Positions 8,181 through 16,210 of a stretch of 64,000 bases of DNA are shown piece after piece (position 1 is the first letter of the stretch; each line of letters starts with the position of its first letter). The DNA is from Aliiruegeria haliotis. Lineage in GTDB: Bacteria > Pseudomonadota > Alphaproteobacteria > Rhodobacterales > Rhodobacteraceae. The DNA is taken from NCBI RefSeq assembly GCF_003003255.1, contig NZ_PVTD01000002.1, forward strand, positions 62,001-126,000, given 5' to 3'. Made by a program: the position numbers and the translations under genes. The notes under the pieces were generated by a model. It was not told the DNA's origin and made no database searches. It saw only the letters and a list, made by a program, of their open reading frames with translations.

Positions 8181-8214
8181 AACGCGCATGGCCCTCTGCG
8201 GCGCCATGCGCGTT
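8181..8214. repeat. Long perfect hairpin in an intergenic region
   Basis: A 12-bp perfect inverted repeat (AACGCGCATGGC and its complement) encloses a 10-base loop. It lies between the HTH-less LuxR gene and tRNA-Val, downstream of the tRNA in its own direction. There is no T-run, so it may be an RNA-processing or mRNA-stabilising structure. Confidence 0.5.
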
Positions 8215-8262
8215 GAACACTGCGGGCCGATATAACTCGCAAGGTTTTGATTTCATGAAAAA

Positions 8263-8338
<76 letters not shown>

Positions 8339-8347
8339 TCGCGGCGG

Positions 8348-8377
8348 TTCATACCGCATCATTGGCAGAGCGTGCAA
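8348..8377 (-). promoter_or_regulatory. Promoter of tRNA-Val
   Basis: On the minus strand TTGCAC (8372-8377) and TATGAA (8348-8353) are spaced by 18 bases, placing the transcription start at about the mature tRNA 5' end. Confidence 0.5.
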
Positions 8378-8471
8378 CCCCGTCGCGACCGCGATCACAC
8401 GGGGCGACATATCCCCGTGTCAATGCTTCCCCCGGGTGCAAAGGCTCCGGCACTCTGGCCCGCCCCATATC

Positions 8472-10706
8472 TCAAAGCGCAACGACCGGTGAATCCGCGG
8501 CGAGGGCTTCGCGGATCCCCTGGCGCGCTGCCTGATCCGGAATGGCGCGCAAGGCCACGAGGTTGAATAGCGCGGACGCCCCGGCACCAACTCCGCTGGT
8601 CGACCTGTGAATCCGCAGAACCTGCGTTTCAAAGGCCGACTTGTTCCCATGGGGCACCATCACGGGAGCCGTGCCGTTGATCGAGAACACCAATGCCGTC
8701 GTTGTCGACAGAACCTCCAGAACAAAGGCGCCGGGGGGAGGTGTCCCGTAGGCCGTCGTTGTCCCTCGATTCGGTCCGATGACACCGGAACTCTGACAGG
8801 AAATGGCGCTGATGAACCGATCGTCGTTCCAGTCATCGTCCCCCGGCAAACCGATGGAAACCAGCCGGCTGTTGGAGGCAAGGAACTCAGGCCGCACCGC
8901 TGCGGCCAGATAGAGTTCACTGCCCGAATGCACAAACGGAAGGTCCATGCAATCGTCCACCCCGTCGCCGACGATGGCCGGGTGCCCGTCCACCAACCCA
9001 AGCGTAGGTCGCGTCTCCAAGCCCCCCGCCTGCAAGGCCTGCCCCCACTGCCCGACCGGATCGCCGATGACCGTTGATGTCGTGGCGGAAACGTCCTGCC
9101 AGATCTGCCCCGCACTCAGGCTCTCTGCCACCGACAGTGCAACACCCGACGGATCCGCCGCGAGGGCCAGATCGCGTGCCTGATCAAAGGTCACCGCCAT
9201 CGGCGGGATTTCTCCGGACAAAGCGATCCCTCTCACGGCCAGGCGCGACGCGGACCGCGCGAACACCTGTCCAATCTCAGCACTCGACAGAGCGGTGTCG
9301 AAATAGACCATCTCGGCGATGTCGTAGGCACTGTCGAAGCCGGGAATCTCGTTCACGAAGTGCACATCTCCGACGGCCAGCTTCAGGCCGGCATCATTGA
9401 TCGCGCGCGGCGCCGAGCCGGTTGTGACGACATTGCCCCCGTCGTGAGACTTGAAACCGACGAACTCGCCGGTGGAGGCATGCGACCAGGCGACAAAAAA
9501 CCACGACCCCGGCACGTAGGGGGCGGCGTGAATATCGTTGTTGGTGATCCCGCCGGTGCTGTTGACCGTGTTGCACCGAATGTGTCCGGTGCTAGGTGGG
9601 ATCACGAAGGAACAGCTACCGGGACTGCCACTTGCCCGCATTGCGCCTCCGGAAATGACACCGAGCCCACCCGTGGGCATCCGGATCGCCATACACATCG
9701 TCATGTCCTGCGGTTCTTCCAGGTCGGACAGCAGCCCGTTCTTGTGGCCCGGCGCCAGGGTCATGTAGCCATCCGAGAGAGCCGGCGGATCTCCGAACTC
9801 GTTCAGACTGTTTCCAGCCTGCCCGTCGTGGTTCGGGTTGTCGGCCCCGAACATCCAGTGTCCAATGGCCTCGGTTTCCACGTGATCGACCTCGGCGTCC
9901 ACCAGTTCGCTGTTCAGGTCCGAAAGCGCCGTGTGGAACCGCCCACCGAGAAGACGCAGACTTGCCGCATCGAAATGGAGGTCGTCGCCAATGTCGGTCA
10001 GGCCATCGGAACTCGCAAATGCCACATGGGTCAAACGCGTCTGGATTTCCTTGAGGGTGTCCTGAACCGTCGCCGAATATGGGAAAGCGTCGACGGGAAT
10101 AGACGGCAAAAGGCCACCACAGACGAAGGGGGTCGTGGCACTGGCCGCGGTCACATCGTTCCGCAGACTAGCAACCATCGCCGCCAGCCGATCGCCATAG
10201 GCCTCCGCAGCCTCGACGCTCTTTGAATCCGCCTCTCCCTGTTGCCAGAGAATCCCCGCCAGTCGGAATGTCGGGTTCTCGGCAAAAAGCGTGTTGGCAC
10301 GCGCGACGAGATCTTCGTACAGGTCATCTCCCGAGTTCCAGTGGCCGTCGGCGAAACCGGATCCGCCTTGCGCTGCGGGCAGGAGCACCAGATCGCGGTT
10401 CGGCCTGGCGGTCGTGTAGTCGATGGCAAACTGCAAGCTGAGGCCCATGCTGCCAGCCTGCGGGCTGTGGTGGTCGAGCGGTGGCGTCGCCGCAACAAGG
10501 GTGCCGGCGCGCGTATACTGCATGACCCCTGTCGGATAGAGTTGCCCCCCATCGAAATCCGCTCGCCCAGCCATGTTGGACTGACCTGCCAGCAGGAACA
10601 CTTCGGTAATCCTTGAGGTTCCGCCTGGCCCATTCCCGCGACCACCGGGGATGGGCGCCGACATGGAGGTCGAGAATGGTCTCACAAGGGAACGGGTGGT
10701 GCTCAT
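8472..10706 (-). CDS. SASA-type SGNH carbohydrate esterase with lectin-like C-terminal modules
   Basis: The 744-residue protein opens with a short basic N-terminus and then a sialate O-acetylesterase (SASA, DUF303) domain. The GQSNM block holds Ser43, WQQGEAD follows near residue 170, and the catalytic His is in DDLHFDAAS. After about residue 290 there are two lectin/glucanase-like (LamG-type) stretches; the second begins near VGQWGQALQAGG and contains HPAIVGDGVDDCMDL. ATG 10706 follows AGGAGA at a good distance. No signal peptide is evident, so a route out of the cell, if any, is not explained. It is a single gene, probably acting on an acetylated polysaccharide. Similar architectures occur in phage or gene-transfer-agent tails, but no other phage gene is near. 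Confidence 0.75.
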   Translation of the reverse strand: MSTTRSLVRPFSTSMSAPIPGGRGNGPGGTSRITEVFLLAGQSNMAGRADFDGGQLYPTGVMQYTRAGTLVAATPPLDHHSPQAGSMGLSLQFAIDYTTARPNRDLVLLPAAQGGSGFADGHWNSGDDLYEDLVARANTLFAENPTFRLAGILWQQGEADSKSVEAAEAYGDRLAAMVASLRNDVTAASATTPFVCGGLLPSIPVDAFPYSATVQDTLKEIQTRLTHVAFASSDGLTDIGDDLHFDAASLRLLGGRFHTALSDLNSELVDAEVDHVETEAIGHWMFGADNPNHDGQAGNSLNEFGDPPALSDGYMTLAPGHKNGLLSDLEEPQDMTMCMAIRMPTGGLGVISGGAMRASGSPGSCSFVIPPSTGHIRCNTVNSTGGITNNDIHAAPYVPGSWFFVAWSHASTGEFVGFKSHDGGNVVTTGSAPRAINDAGLKLAVGDVHFVNEIPGFDSAYDIAEMVYFDTALSSAEIGQVFARSASRLAVRGIALSGEIPPMAVTFDQARDLALAADPSGVALSVAESLSAGQIWQDVSATTSTVIGDPVGQWGQALQAGGLETRPTLGLVDGHPAIVGDGVDDCMDLPFVHSGSELYLAAAVRPEFLASNSRLVSIGLPGDDDWNDDRFISAISCQSSGVIGPNRGTTTAYGTPPPGAFVLEVLSTTTALVFSINGTAPVMVPHGNKSAFETQVLRIHRSTSGVGAGASALFNLVALRAIPDQAARQGIREALAADSPVVAL

Positions 10707-10900
10707 GGGAATCTCCTGAATTCGGACGCATTCCACGAGAGGCGGATTTCAGCAGCGCTAATCCCGCGCACGAACCGTTAACCGGTTGTTTGCAAATCGG
10801 AGCCGTACCCGCGACCGTGTCCGTTTTCTCGGGCCGGCCTGAAAGGTCGAACTTCCGACCGGCCTCAATCCGCCCGCCTTCCAGCAAGCCACTGTTGTCA

Positions 10901-10984
10901 TTAAAATAAAAAGAGGGCGACAGGCCATCCCCATGAGCCTGCCGCCCTCGCGCCACCCGCAGGTGCTGCACGTGAGTGGTGCAT
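10901..10984 (-). CDS. Short leader-like ORF, 27 codons, nested in hairpin and terminator
   Basis: An ATG at 10984 preceded by AAGGAG at ideal spacing opens a 27-codon frame (MHHSRAAPAGG...GWPVALFLF) that ends at TAA 10903-10901, inside the T-run of a terminator. The ribosome site itself lies in a small hairpin (TCCTT-CTCG-AAGGA). No homologue is recognised. It could be a leader peptide, a regulated small protein, or the translated part of a small RNA. The next gene on this strand, the esterase, starts about 195 bases further on. Confidence 0.45.
   Translation of the reverse strand: MHHSRAAPAGGARAAGSWGWPVALFLF
10903..10949 (-). terminator. Strong intrinsic terminator, minus strand
   Basis: On the minus strand a 13-bp stem (10937-10949 with 10913-10925, one G-U pair) with an 11-base loop is followed by a T-rich tract TCTTTTTATTTT-like. 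It overlaps the last third of the 27-codon ORF and would end transcription coming from upstream, isolating the esterase gene. Confidence 0.8.
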
Positions 10985-11209
10985 AGTTCGCTCCTTCGAG
11001 AAGGAACGCCCCTTCGGCCGAAACGAGAAAAGGCCACCGGGGTGTTCGGGCTGACGCGTCACCTGGAATTGGACCGGTATCCGACATCGTGTTCGGCTGG
11101 GCCCGTCGCAGCTCTGCGGCGTGCTCGTCAAACCCGTGTACCGGCCACATCAGGTGGCGTCCTGCCTTCGATGAAAGGGATATAGTGGGTTCGAACCACT
11201 CGGATCAGT
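10985..11209. other. Leader region of the short ORF
   Basis: This region contains the hairpin that pairs the ribosome site of the 27-codon ORF (10987-11004) and a second self-complementary element TTCGGCCGAA. No confident promoter is visible. A palindrome AGTGGGTTCGAACCACT near 11186 looks like a tRNA T-arm but has no tRNA around it. Confidence 0.35.
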
Positions 11210-11236
11210 CCCGAACCTGCGTGACACCGGTTCGGG
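11210..11236. terminator. Hairpin downstream of the orphan LuxR gene
   Basis: CCCGAACC (11210-11217) and GGTTCGGG (11229-11236) form an 8-bp stem with an 11-base loop just after the stop of the leftward luxR-type gene. There is no T-run, so termination here would be weak or factor-assisted. Confidence 0.4.
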
Positions 11237-11251
11237 GGCGTCGGATTTCGC

Positions 11252-11974
11252 CTAGGCGGCGGGTTGCAATACCCCGACGCCAAGCCCTTTGACTGCGGCT
11301 GTGGTGCGATCGTTCACGCCGAGTTTTCGGAAAATACGTCGCACATGCGTATCGACCGTATGGATCGATATCCCCAGAATATCGGCAATGACCGAGTTCG
11401 ACTTGCCCTTTGCAATCCACGCAAGAACCTCCTTCTCGCGGTCGGTCATGCCGTGGCTGTCCACTTGTCCGCGCTCCGACATCTTGCAGTAGGTCAGATG
11501 TGCCAACTGCGCACCGAGCTGAATCACACGCGCGTCCCGTTGGCTGGTTGCCGGGCGGGCGCCGCCATAGGCCAGTTGAAACAGGCCATTGCGCGAGGTC
11601 GGACCGAACACCGGAATGGCTAGGCCGTCACCGAGGTTCTTCTGGAGGACGTCGTCAATAAACGCCGTTTCCTCCTCCAGAAGGTCCGACATGCGCGCGA
11701 CATCAGACCAGAACATGGGCTCAGTGGAGCGTGAGACGATGTCCGGGATCGGGTTAAGCAGATACAGCCGCTCGTTCAGAATCCGTTCGAGGAAGGCTTG
11801 CGGGATGCCATCGGTCGCCATCACCGGCACTTCGTTGGGGTCAGGGAGGCCCACGAAGTACCGATATCCGACCATCCTGACGCCAAAGCCATGAAAGAAC
11901 TCCAGCGAGAGCGCCCAGAGCATGTCAGTGTCCTGAACCCTCTGGGCCCGGGTAATAAACTCACGCAACTCCAT
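11252..11974 (-). CDS. Orphan LuxR-family regulator with altered ligand pocket
   Basis: This 240-residue protein has an autoinducer-binding domain (about residues 15-165) and a C-terminal GerE helix-turn-helix (MTDREKEVLAWIAKGKSNSV...). The start at 11974 (MELREFI) fits the family length. Unlike the LuxR at 6761, the pocket is changed: counting from the conserved Trp in PMFWSDV, the usual Trp57, Tyr61 and Asp70 positions read Phe, Ile and Asn, while Pro71, Trp85 and Gly113 remain. No luxI is adjacent. It is therefore a LuxR solo, perhaps sensing a non-AHL or longer signal. It is downstream of a histidine-phosphatase gene on the same strand with a 67-base gap. Confidence 0.85.
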   Translation of the reverse strand: MELREFITRAQRVQDTDMLWALSLEFFHGFGVRMVGYRYFVGLPDPNEVPVMATDGIPQAFLERILNERLYLLNPIPDIVSRSTEPMFWSDVARMSDLLEEETAFIDDVLQKNLGDGLAIPVFGPTSRNGLFQLAYGGARPATSQRDARVIQLGAQLAHLTYCKMSERGQVDSHGMTDREKEVLAWIAKGKSNSVIADILGISIHTVDTHVRRIFRKLGVNDRTTAAVKGLGVGVLQPAA

Positions 11975-12041
11975 GCAGCTCACCGCTCCGGCAAATCGTG
12001 ACGACTGGAGAGTAGCATGAAAGCAGCGGGGCACCAGAGAT

Positions 12042-12614
12042 CTATGTGCGCTCCAGCCGGGTTTGCTGGCCATCTGCGACGCGATAGACCGCGCCCTGTC
12101 CGTCCCTGTAGCATGCCATTTCTTCGAGGTCGGCGCCGAGCAACTGCCCCCGGAGAAGGAGCGCCGTCACACCGTGGGTGACAATCACTGCCGACGCGGG
12201 ACAGTCGGACAAAAAGGAGCGGACACGAGCCTGAGCGGCCTCCAGACGTTCTCCGCCGGGCGCGAAGAACTTCCACAGAAACGGGTGCGGGTCCGTCAGC
12301 GCGTCGGGCCATCCCTCTTCGATCTCGTCCATCGTGAGCCCCTGCCATTGACCCATGGCAACCTCGCACAAGCGCCCGTCTTCCCGGATGGGGGCACCGG
12401 GCAGAGCGATCCGCGCGGTCTCGATCGCGCGCGGCTGTGGACTACAGAAGACCGGAAGCTCACTCCCGCCGTTGGCCCGCAGGACGTCTCCCTGGCATTG
12501 CGCCTGGCCGCGCCCGCGCTCGGTGAGCGGCGAATCCTGGCTCCCCTGCATCCGGCCCTGCACGTTCCAGCGTGTCTCACCGTGGCGGAGGATATAGAGC
12601 ATGGAGCCATCCAT
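12042..12614 (-). CDS. Histidine phosphatase family protein (phosphoglycerate mutase-like)
   Basis: The catalytic motif RHGETRWN is near the N-terminus (LYILRHGE), the second catalytic region contains CSPQPRAIETA, and the conserved late His is in VIVTHGVTALLLRG. The 190-residue length fits broad-specificity phosphatases of the GpmB/CobC type. Two in-frame ATGs (12614 and 12602) are equally possible and neither has a good ribosome site. The substrate cannot be inferred. Its place between a diguanylate cyclase and a LuxR gene may be chance. Confidence 0.82.
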   Translation of the reverse strand: MDGSMLYILRHGETRWNVQGRMQGSQDSPLTERGRGQAQCQGDVLRANGGSELPVFCSPQPRAIETARIALPGAPIREDGRLCEVAMGQWQGLTMDEIEEGWPDALTDPHPFLWKFFAPGGERLEAAQARVRSFLSDCPASAVIVTHGVTALLLRGQLLGADLEEMACYRDGQGAVYRVADGQQTRLERT

Positions 12615-12761
12615 CTTCGATACACCGGCCCCGTCCAAACACACGCGTTGCACGCGGGAGGCGCCGGGGCCGAGCAGGACAATGGACCAAGCGGCGGCCG
12701 GTGACAAACCGCAATGTCGATCTACGAGTCCCGGCCGGCACAGTACTCGCCATCCCCTACG

Positions 12762-13748
12762 TCATTCCTTTACTATCGAGAAAACCGTACACCTCCCGCG
12801 GCCTGCAGCCTTGGAGCGATAGAGCGCAACGTCGGCGTCTTTCAGCATCGTGTCGGCCGAGACCGCGCCAGGTCGGATGAGGCTGGTGGTGATGCCGACA
12901 CTGGCGGAGATACAGCACAGATCGTCGTGGTACGGCACCGGCTGCTCAATCCGGGCAATCAGACGCTTGGCCAGTTTCGTGAGCACTTCCGCATCTGTCA
13001 GCCTTTTGAAAATAATAACGAACTCGTCTCCGCCTAGCCGGGCAACGGTGTCGGTATCTCTGGTTTCCACGGCGAGAGCCTGCGCCGCGACCTGCAAAAC
13101 CTCGTCACCGGCGGCATGACCATAGGTGTCATTCACCTGTTTGAAGAAGTCGAGGTCCACATGCATCATCCCAAACGGCACACAATCGTCGATCAGGCGT
13201 TTCAACACGTGATCCAGGGCGCGACGGTTCTTCAAACCAGTCAGCGTATCCGTAAAAGCCTGCTCCTCCGCCGCCACCTTGGCGCCCTGCAGGCGAAGGT
13301 TCAGCTTGCGGGATTCGTGCAAGGCAGCGGACTTGGCCTCCACAAGGTAGAGCATCTCGACCGCGAGATCCGTGGACGCGAAATCACCGGCTGTCAGATC
13401 GTGGTTGCGAACGGCATCAATCACGGAGAATCCGAAGGACAGGTTGAGCAACCCTCCAGCCTCGCAGGGCAACGGCACGATGAGCCCCTTGAAACTCTCC
13501 TTCGACCCCTCCCGAAAGGAAAGGGACACGCGCCCACCATCGCTTGCCAGCAAATCCCCGACGGTGCAGCAGTCACGGGGCCTCCGAATATCGAACAGAT
13601 CGAACAGAGCCGCCCCCTGCAGGCCGATGTCCGGGCGAAGCTTGCGCAGCGTCGGGCCGGTTCGCAGGATGCGTCCGTCCTGCGAGACAGCCAGGTGCAT
13701 GGGCATCATCAGGTCGAGTGAGTCCAGCCGGATCGAGAGGCCCGCCAT
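12762..13748 (-). CDS. Diguanylate cyclase with HNOBA sensor domain
   Basis: The 328-residue protein has an N-terminal H-NOX-associated (HNOBA-type) PAS-like domain (about 1-140, with MMPMHLAVSQDG), a short coiled-coil linker (about 145-175) and a GGDEF domain. The signature GGDEF near residue 238 is intact, so it should make c-di-GMP, and an inhibitory RxxD site (RDTD) sits five residues before it. It follows the H-NOX gene by 68 bases on the same strand, the usual H-NOX/cyclase pairing. The start is uncertain: a strong AAGGAGAC precedes an ATG that is out of frame, 19 bases upstream of the in-frame ATG 13748 used here. Confidence 0.85.
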   Translation of the reverse strand: MAGLSIRLDSLDLMMPMHLAVSQDGRILRTGPTLRKLRPDIGLQGAALFDLFDIRRPRDCCTVGDLLASDGGRVSLSFREGSKESFKGLIVPLPCEAGGLLNLSFGFSVIDAVRNHDLTAGDFASTDLAVEMLYLVEAKSAALHESRKLNLRLQGAKVAAEEQAFTDTLTGLKNRRALDHVLKRLIDDCVPFGMMHVDLDFFKQVNDTYGHAAGDEVLQVAAQALAVETRDTDTVARLGGDEFVIIFKRLTDAEVLTKLAKRLIARIEQPVPYHDDLCCISASVGITTSLIRPGAVSADTMLKDADVALYRSKAAGRGRCTVFSIVKE

Positions 13749-13816
13749 GCAGCCGTGCTTGCCACATGTCTCCTTCCAACAGGGCAGCCTTTCCAAATGG
13801 GGCACAGCCGGCTTGT

Positions 13817-14422
13817 TCAACGCCCATCCCTCCCCGAGGCACCCGAGGGGTTGGCAAGGCTGAACGCCCTGCCCTCGCTGAAGTCGGAGTCGAATATCCG
13901 GATCAGTATGATCGACCGGTCTGCTCCGCTTTCCTCCAGATCCATCAACACGAGGGCACCGTAGTCGTCCGCAAGGGCACGCAATACCCCCAGCAGAACA
14001 CAAGCAAATCCTGGATGTCCGGTGACGCTCAGCGTCAGGATTCCGTCCTCCCCGTCGGCAACTTCCAGTTGCGGGATCTCGAGGTCCGGAACGGCAAGCC
14101 GCGCACGATCGGGCAGATCGTCCAGAGAGTTGAGGAGTTCCGAAAAGGTGTCGCCGCCGAACCGGAGAAGCCGTCGAACCGCCTCGGCTTCCCGGTTGCT
14201 GATCAGGTAGGTTCCCACATCTTCCAGTACCATCGCCTCAGGCTTGTGGAGCCGCTCGGAAATGGTCGCGATCATTCGCTCCGTCAGTTCGTCATCATAG
14301 CTGAAAAGGGCTTCGAATCCCTCCGGCTCGATCCCTATCGCGGCTGCGACCTCTCCCCAGAGGTCGAGACCATAGGTATCTCGAACGAAACATTGAATGG
14401 AACGGTTCACCAGTCCGTGCAT
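13817..14422 (-). CDS. H-NOX domain protein lacking the usual heme ligands
   Basis: This 201-residue protein matches H-NOX over its length, from MHGLVNRSIQCFVRDTYG through the DD-rich helix region to the C-terminal subdomain. H-NOX proteins bind heme and sense NO or O2. Here the proximal histidine, expected in a LDxxH motif, is replaced: the segment reads SLDDLPDRARLAVPD with Pro104 at that site. The heme-propionate motif Y-x-S-x-R is replaced by S132-x-T134-x-H136. The fold is kept but heme binding in the normal mode is doubtful. ATG 14422 follows AGAGG. The gene is the first of a pair with the HNOBA-GGDEF cyclase, so it likely controls c-di-GMP output. The ligand is unknown. Confidence 0.85.
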   Translation of the reverse strand: MHGLVNRSIQCFVRDTYGLDLWGEVAAAIGIEPEGFEALFSYDDELTERMIATISERLHKPEAMVLEDVGTYLISNREAEAVRRLLRFGGDTFSELLNSLDDLPDRARLAVPDLEIPQLEVADGEDGILTLSVTGHPGFACVLLGVLRALADDYGALVLMDLEESGADRSIILIRIFDSDFSEGRAFSLANPSGASGRDGR

Positions 14423-14503
14423 GGCCCACACCTCTTCTGATCAATGAGGCTAGTTCGCGTGGTTTAACAAAAGACGAAGCCGGGGCGAGAAATCTTTGCG
14501 GGG

Positions 14504-16102
14504 TCAGAAGTCGGTTGGCGCGCCGCCCTCGGACTTGCGACGGGCAACGAAATCAGAGAGTTGCTCTGCGATCGCAACGTCCATGGCGGGTGGCTCGAAC
14601 TCGTTCACGATCTTCTTCCAAATCTCGTGCGCACGCGCGGCAGTCCAGGTGCCGCCCGCAAGGTCCCACGCCTCGTAGTTGCGCAAATCCGACAGAAACG
14701 GCTGGTAGAAGGCCGTGGTATAGCGCTCCTGCGTGTGCGGCGTTCCGAAGAAATGGCCGTTTGGCCCAACCGCTGCGACCGCCTCCACGGCGACATCCTC
14801 GGGGCCGGTGGCGACGATCCCGGGCTCAAAATAGCGCTGGATCTGCTGGATGATCTCGCAATCCATGACGAATTTCGCGGGGCTCGCAATCAGCCCCCCC
14901 TCCAGCCAACCGGCAGCGTGATAGACGATGTTGGTGCCCGATTGCACCGCCGACCAGAGCGCATTGGACGTTTCCCAGGTTGCCTGTCCATCCGGCACAT
15001 TTGCCGCGCAGGACCCGCTGGCACGCATCGGCAGACCGTAGAAGCGCGCCATCTGTCCCGTCATCTGTGTCGCGCGCATGTATTCGGGAGTGCCAAATGC
15101 CGGTGCGCCGGATTTCATGTCGACGTTGGAGGTGAACGTCCCGATGACGCAGGGACACCCGGGCCGCACCCATTGGAACAGGGCGATTGCGGACAGCGCC
15201 TCCGCGATGGATTGTGCGACGGCCCCCGCCATCGTCACGGGCGCCATCGCCCCTGCAAGGGTGAAGGGCGTCACGAAGACCGCCTGCCCCCTGCGGATCA
15301 GCCGCAGGCAGCCATCGATCATGGGAATGTCGTGTTTGAGCGGCGATGTGGAGTTTATGTTGGTGTACATCCGGGGCGTGGCCTGAAAGGCCTCCTCCGA
15401 CAATCCGCCTGCAATCTTAACCATCTCCACGACATCCTCGACGCGCTCGGGCCCAAGGGAATAGGCGTGCACCACCTTGTCGGTCAGCATCAACTTGTCA
15501 TGAAGCACGTCGAGATGACGGACGGAGGCGTGAATGTCCACCGGCTCGACCGGATAGCCACCGGCAAAGTGGATACAGTTGAAGTATTGGGTGAGCTTGA
15601 GCAGATCGCGGCACTGGCTACGGGTGCCGGGGACTTTTCCGGTCTCCGCATCCCAGTAGTTGGGAGGGGAAGAGACATTGCCGAACAGGATCGTGCGCCC
15701 GCCCACGGTGAGCGTCCGATCCGGGTTGCGGGGAGTGAGCGTGAAACTGGAGGGAGCCTTGCCCACCATCTCCATGACCCAGTCGCGCCCCATGCGGACA
15801 TTGGTGCCCGAGACCGTGCACCCCGCGTCCCGGAAAAGCGCCAGCGCCTCGTCGTTGAGGAACTCGATTCCCACCTCTTCCAGAATGCGCATTGCGCCGG
15901 CATGGATCGCCTGTACGCCGCCCTCGTCGAGCGGCTCGGTCGGACGGTCGGTGTTCTCTGGCAGGCGCCACGGCATCTGCTCGATCACGCCCGTCGCCAC
16001 CCGCCGGGCATTACCCGCTCGCCCGCCGCTGCGCCCACGCCGTCGTGGCTGGCCTTCCCTGGACGGGACGCCGGAAGTGTTCGCAGGGGTCTCGGCAGTC
16101 AT
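14504..16102 (-). CDS. Trimethylamine methyltransferase family protein, non-pyrrolysine MttB homologue
   Basis: The 532-residue protein is a full-length MttB-superfamily methyltransferase (for example TQYFNCIHFAGGYP, GTFTSNVDMKSGAPAFGTPE and ANVPDGQATWETSN). The frame is uninterrupted, so there is no in-frame amber codon for pyrrolysine. Such homologues demethylate glycine betaine or other quaternary amines rather than trimethylamine. The first 35 residues are basic and low complexity (RRRGRSGGRAGNARR), an extension before the conserved part that starts at IEQMPWRLPENTD. ATG 16102 follows GGAGG by six bases. No corrinoid protein gene is adjacent, so its methyl acceptor must be encoded elsewhere. 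A betaine substrate would fit betC in this window, but this is inference. Confidence 0.85.
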   Translation of the reverse strand: MTAETPANTSGVPSREGQPRRRGRSGGRAGNARRVATGVIEQMPWRLPENTDRPTEPLDEGGVQAIHAGAMRILEEVGIEFLNDEALALFRDAGCTVSGTNVRMGRDWVMEMVGKAPSSFTLTPRNPDRTLTVGGRTILFGNVSSPPNYWDAETGKVPGTRSQCRDLLKLTQYFNCIHFAGGYPVEPVDIHASVRHLDVLHDKLMLTDKVVHAYSLGPERVEDVVEMVKIAGGLSEEAFQATPRMYTNINSTSPLKHDIPMIDGCLRLIRRGQAVFVTPFTLAGAMAPVTMAGAVAQSIAEALSAIALFQWVRPGCPCVIGTFTSNVDMKSGAPAFGTPEYMRATQMTGQMARFYGLPMRASGSCAANVPDGQATWETSNALWSAVQSGTNIVYHAAGWLEGGLIASPAKFVMDCEIIQQIQRYFEPGIVATGPEDVAVEAVAAVGPNGHFFGTPHTQERYTTAFYQPFLSDLRNYEAWDLAGGTWTAARAHEIWKKIVNEFEPPAMDVAIAEQLSDFVARRKSEGGAPTDF

Positions 16103-16210
16103 CACGGTCCTCCATCGAGCCCTCGAATCATGACGATGCCCCGGCAGAGCGAGCCTGCCGAAACCGACTGTCCGTGTCGCAAATGGCTCAGGCCGGGACG
16201 CCTCGCGCGG

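Noticed and set aside
11180-11205. GTGGGTTCGAACCAC looks like a tRNA T-arm
   Set aside because: No matching acceptor, anticodon or D-arm in the surrounding sequence; a plain palindrome is the simpler reading.
14504-16102. Pyrrolysine-containing MttB
   Set aside because: The reading frame has no in-frame TAG, so it is a non-pyrrolysine homologue.
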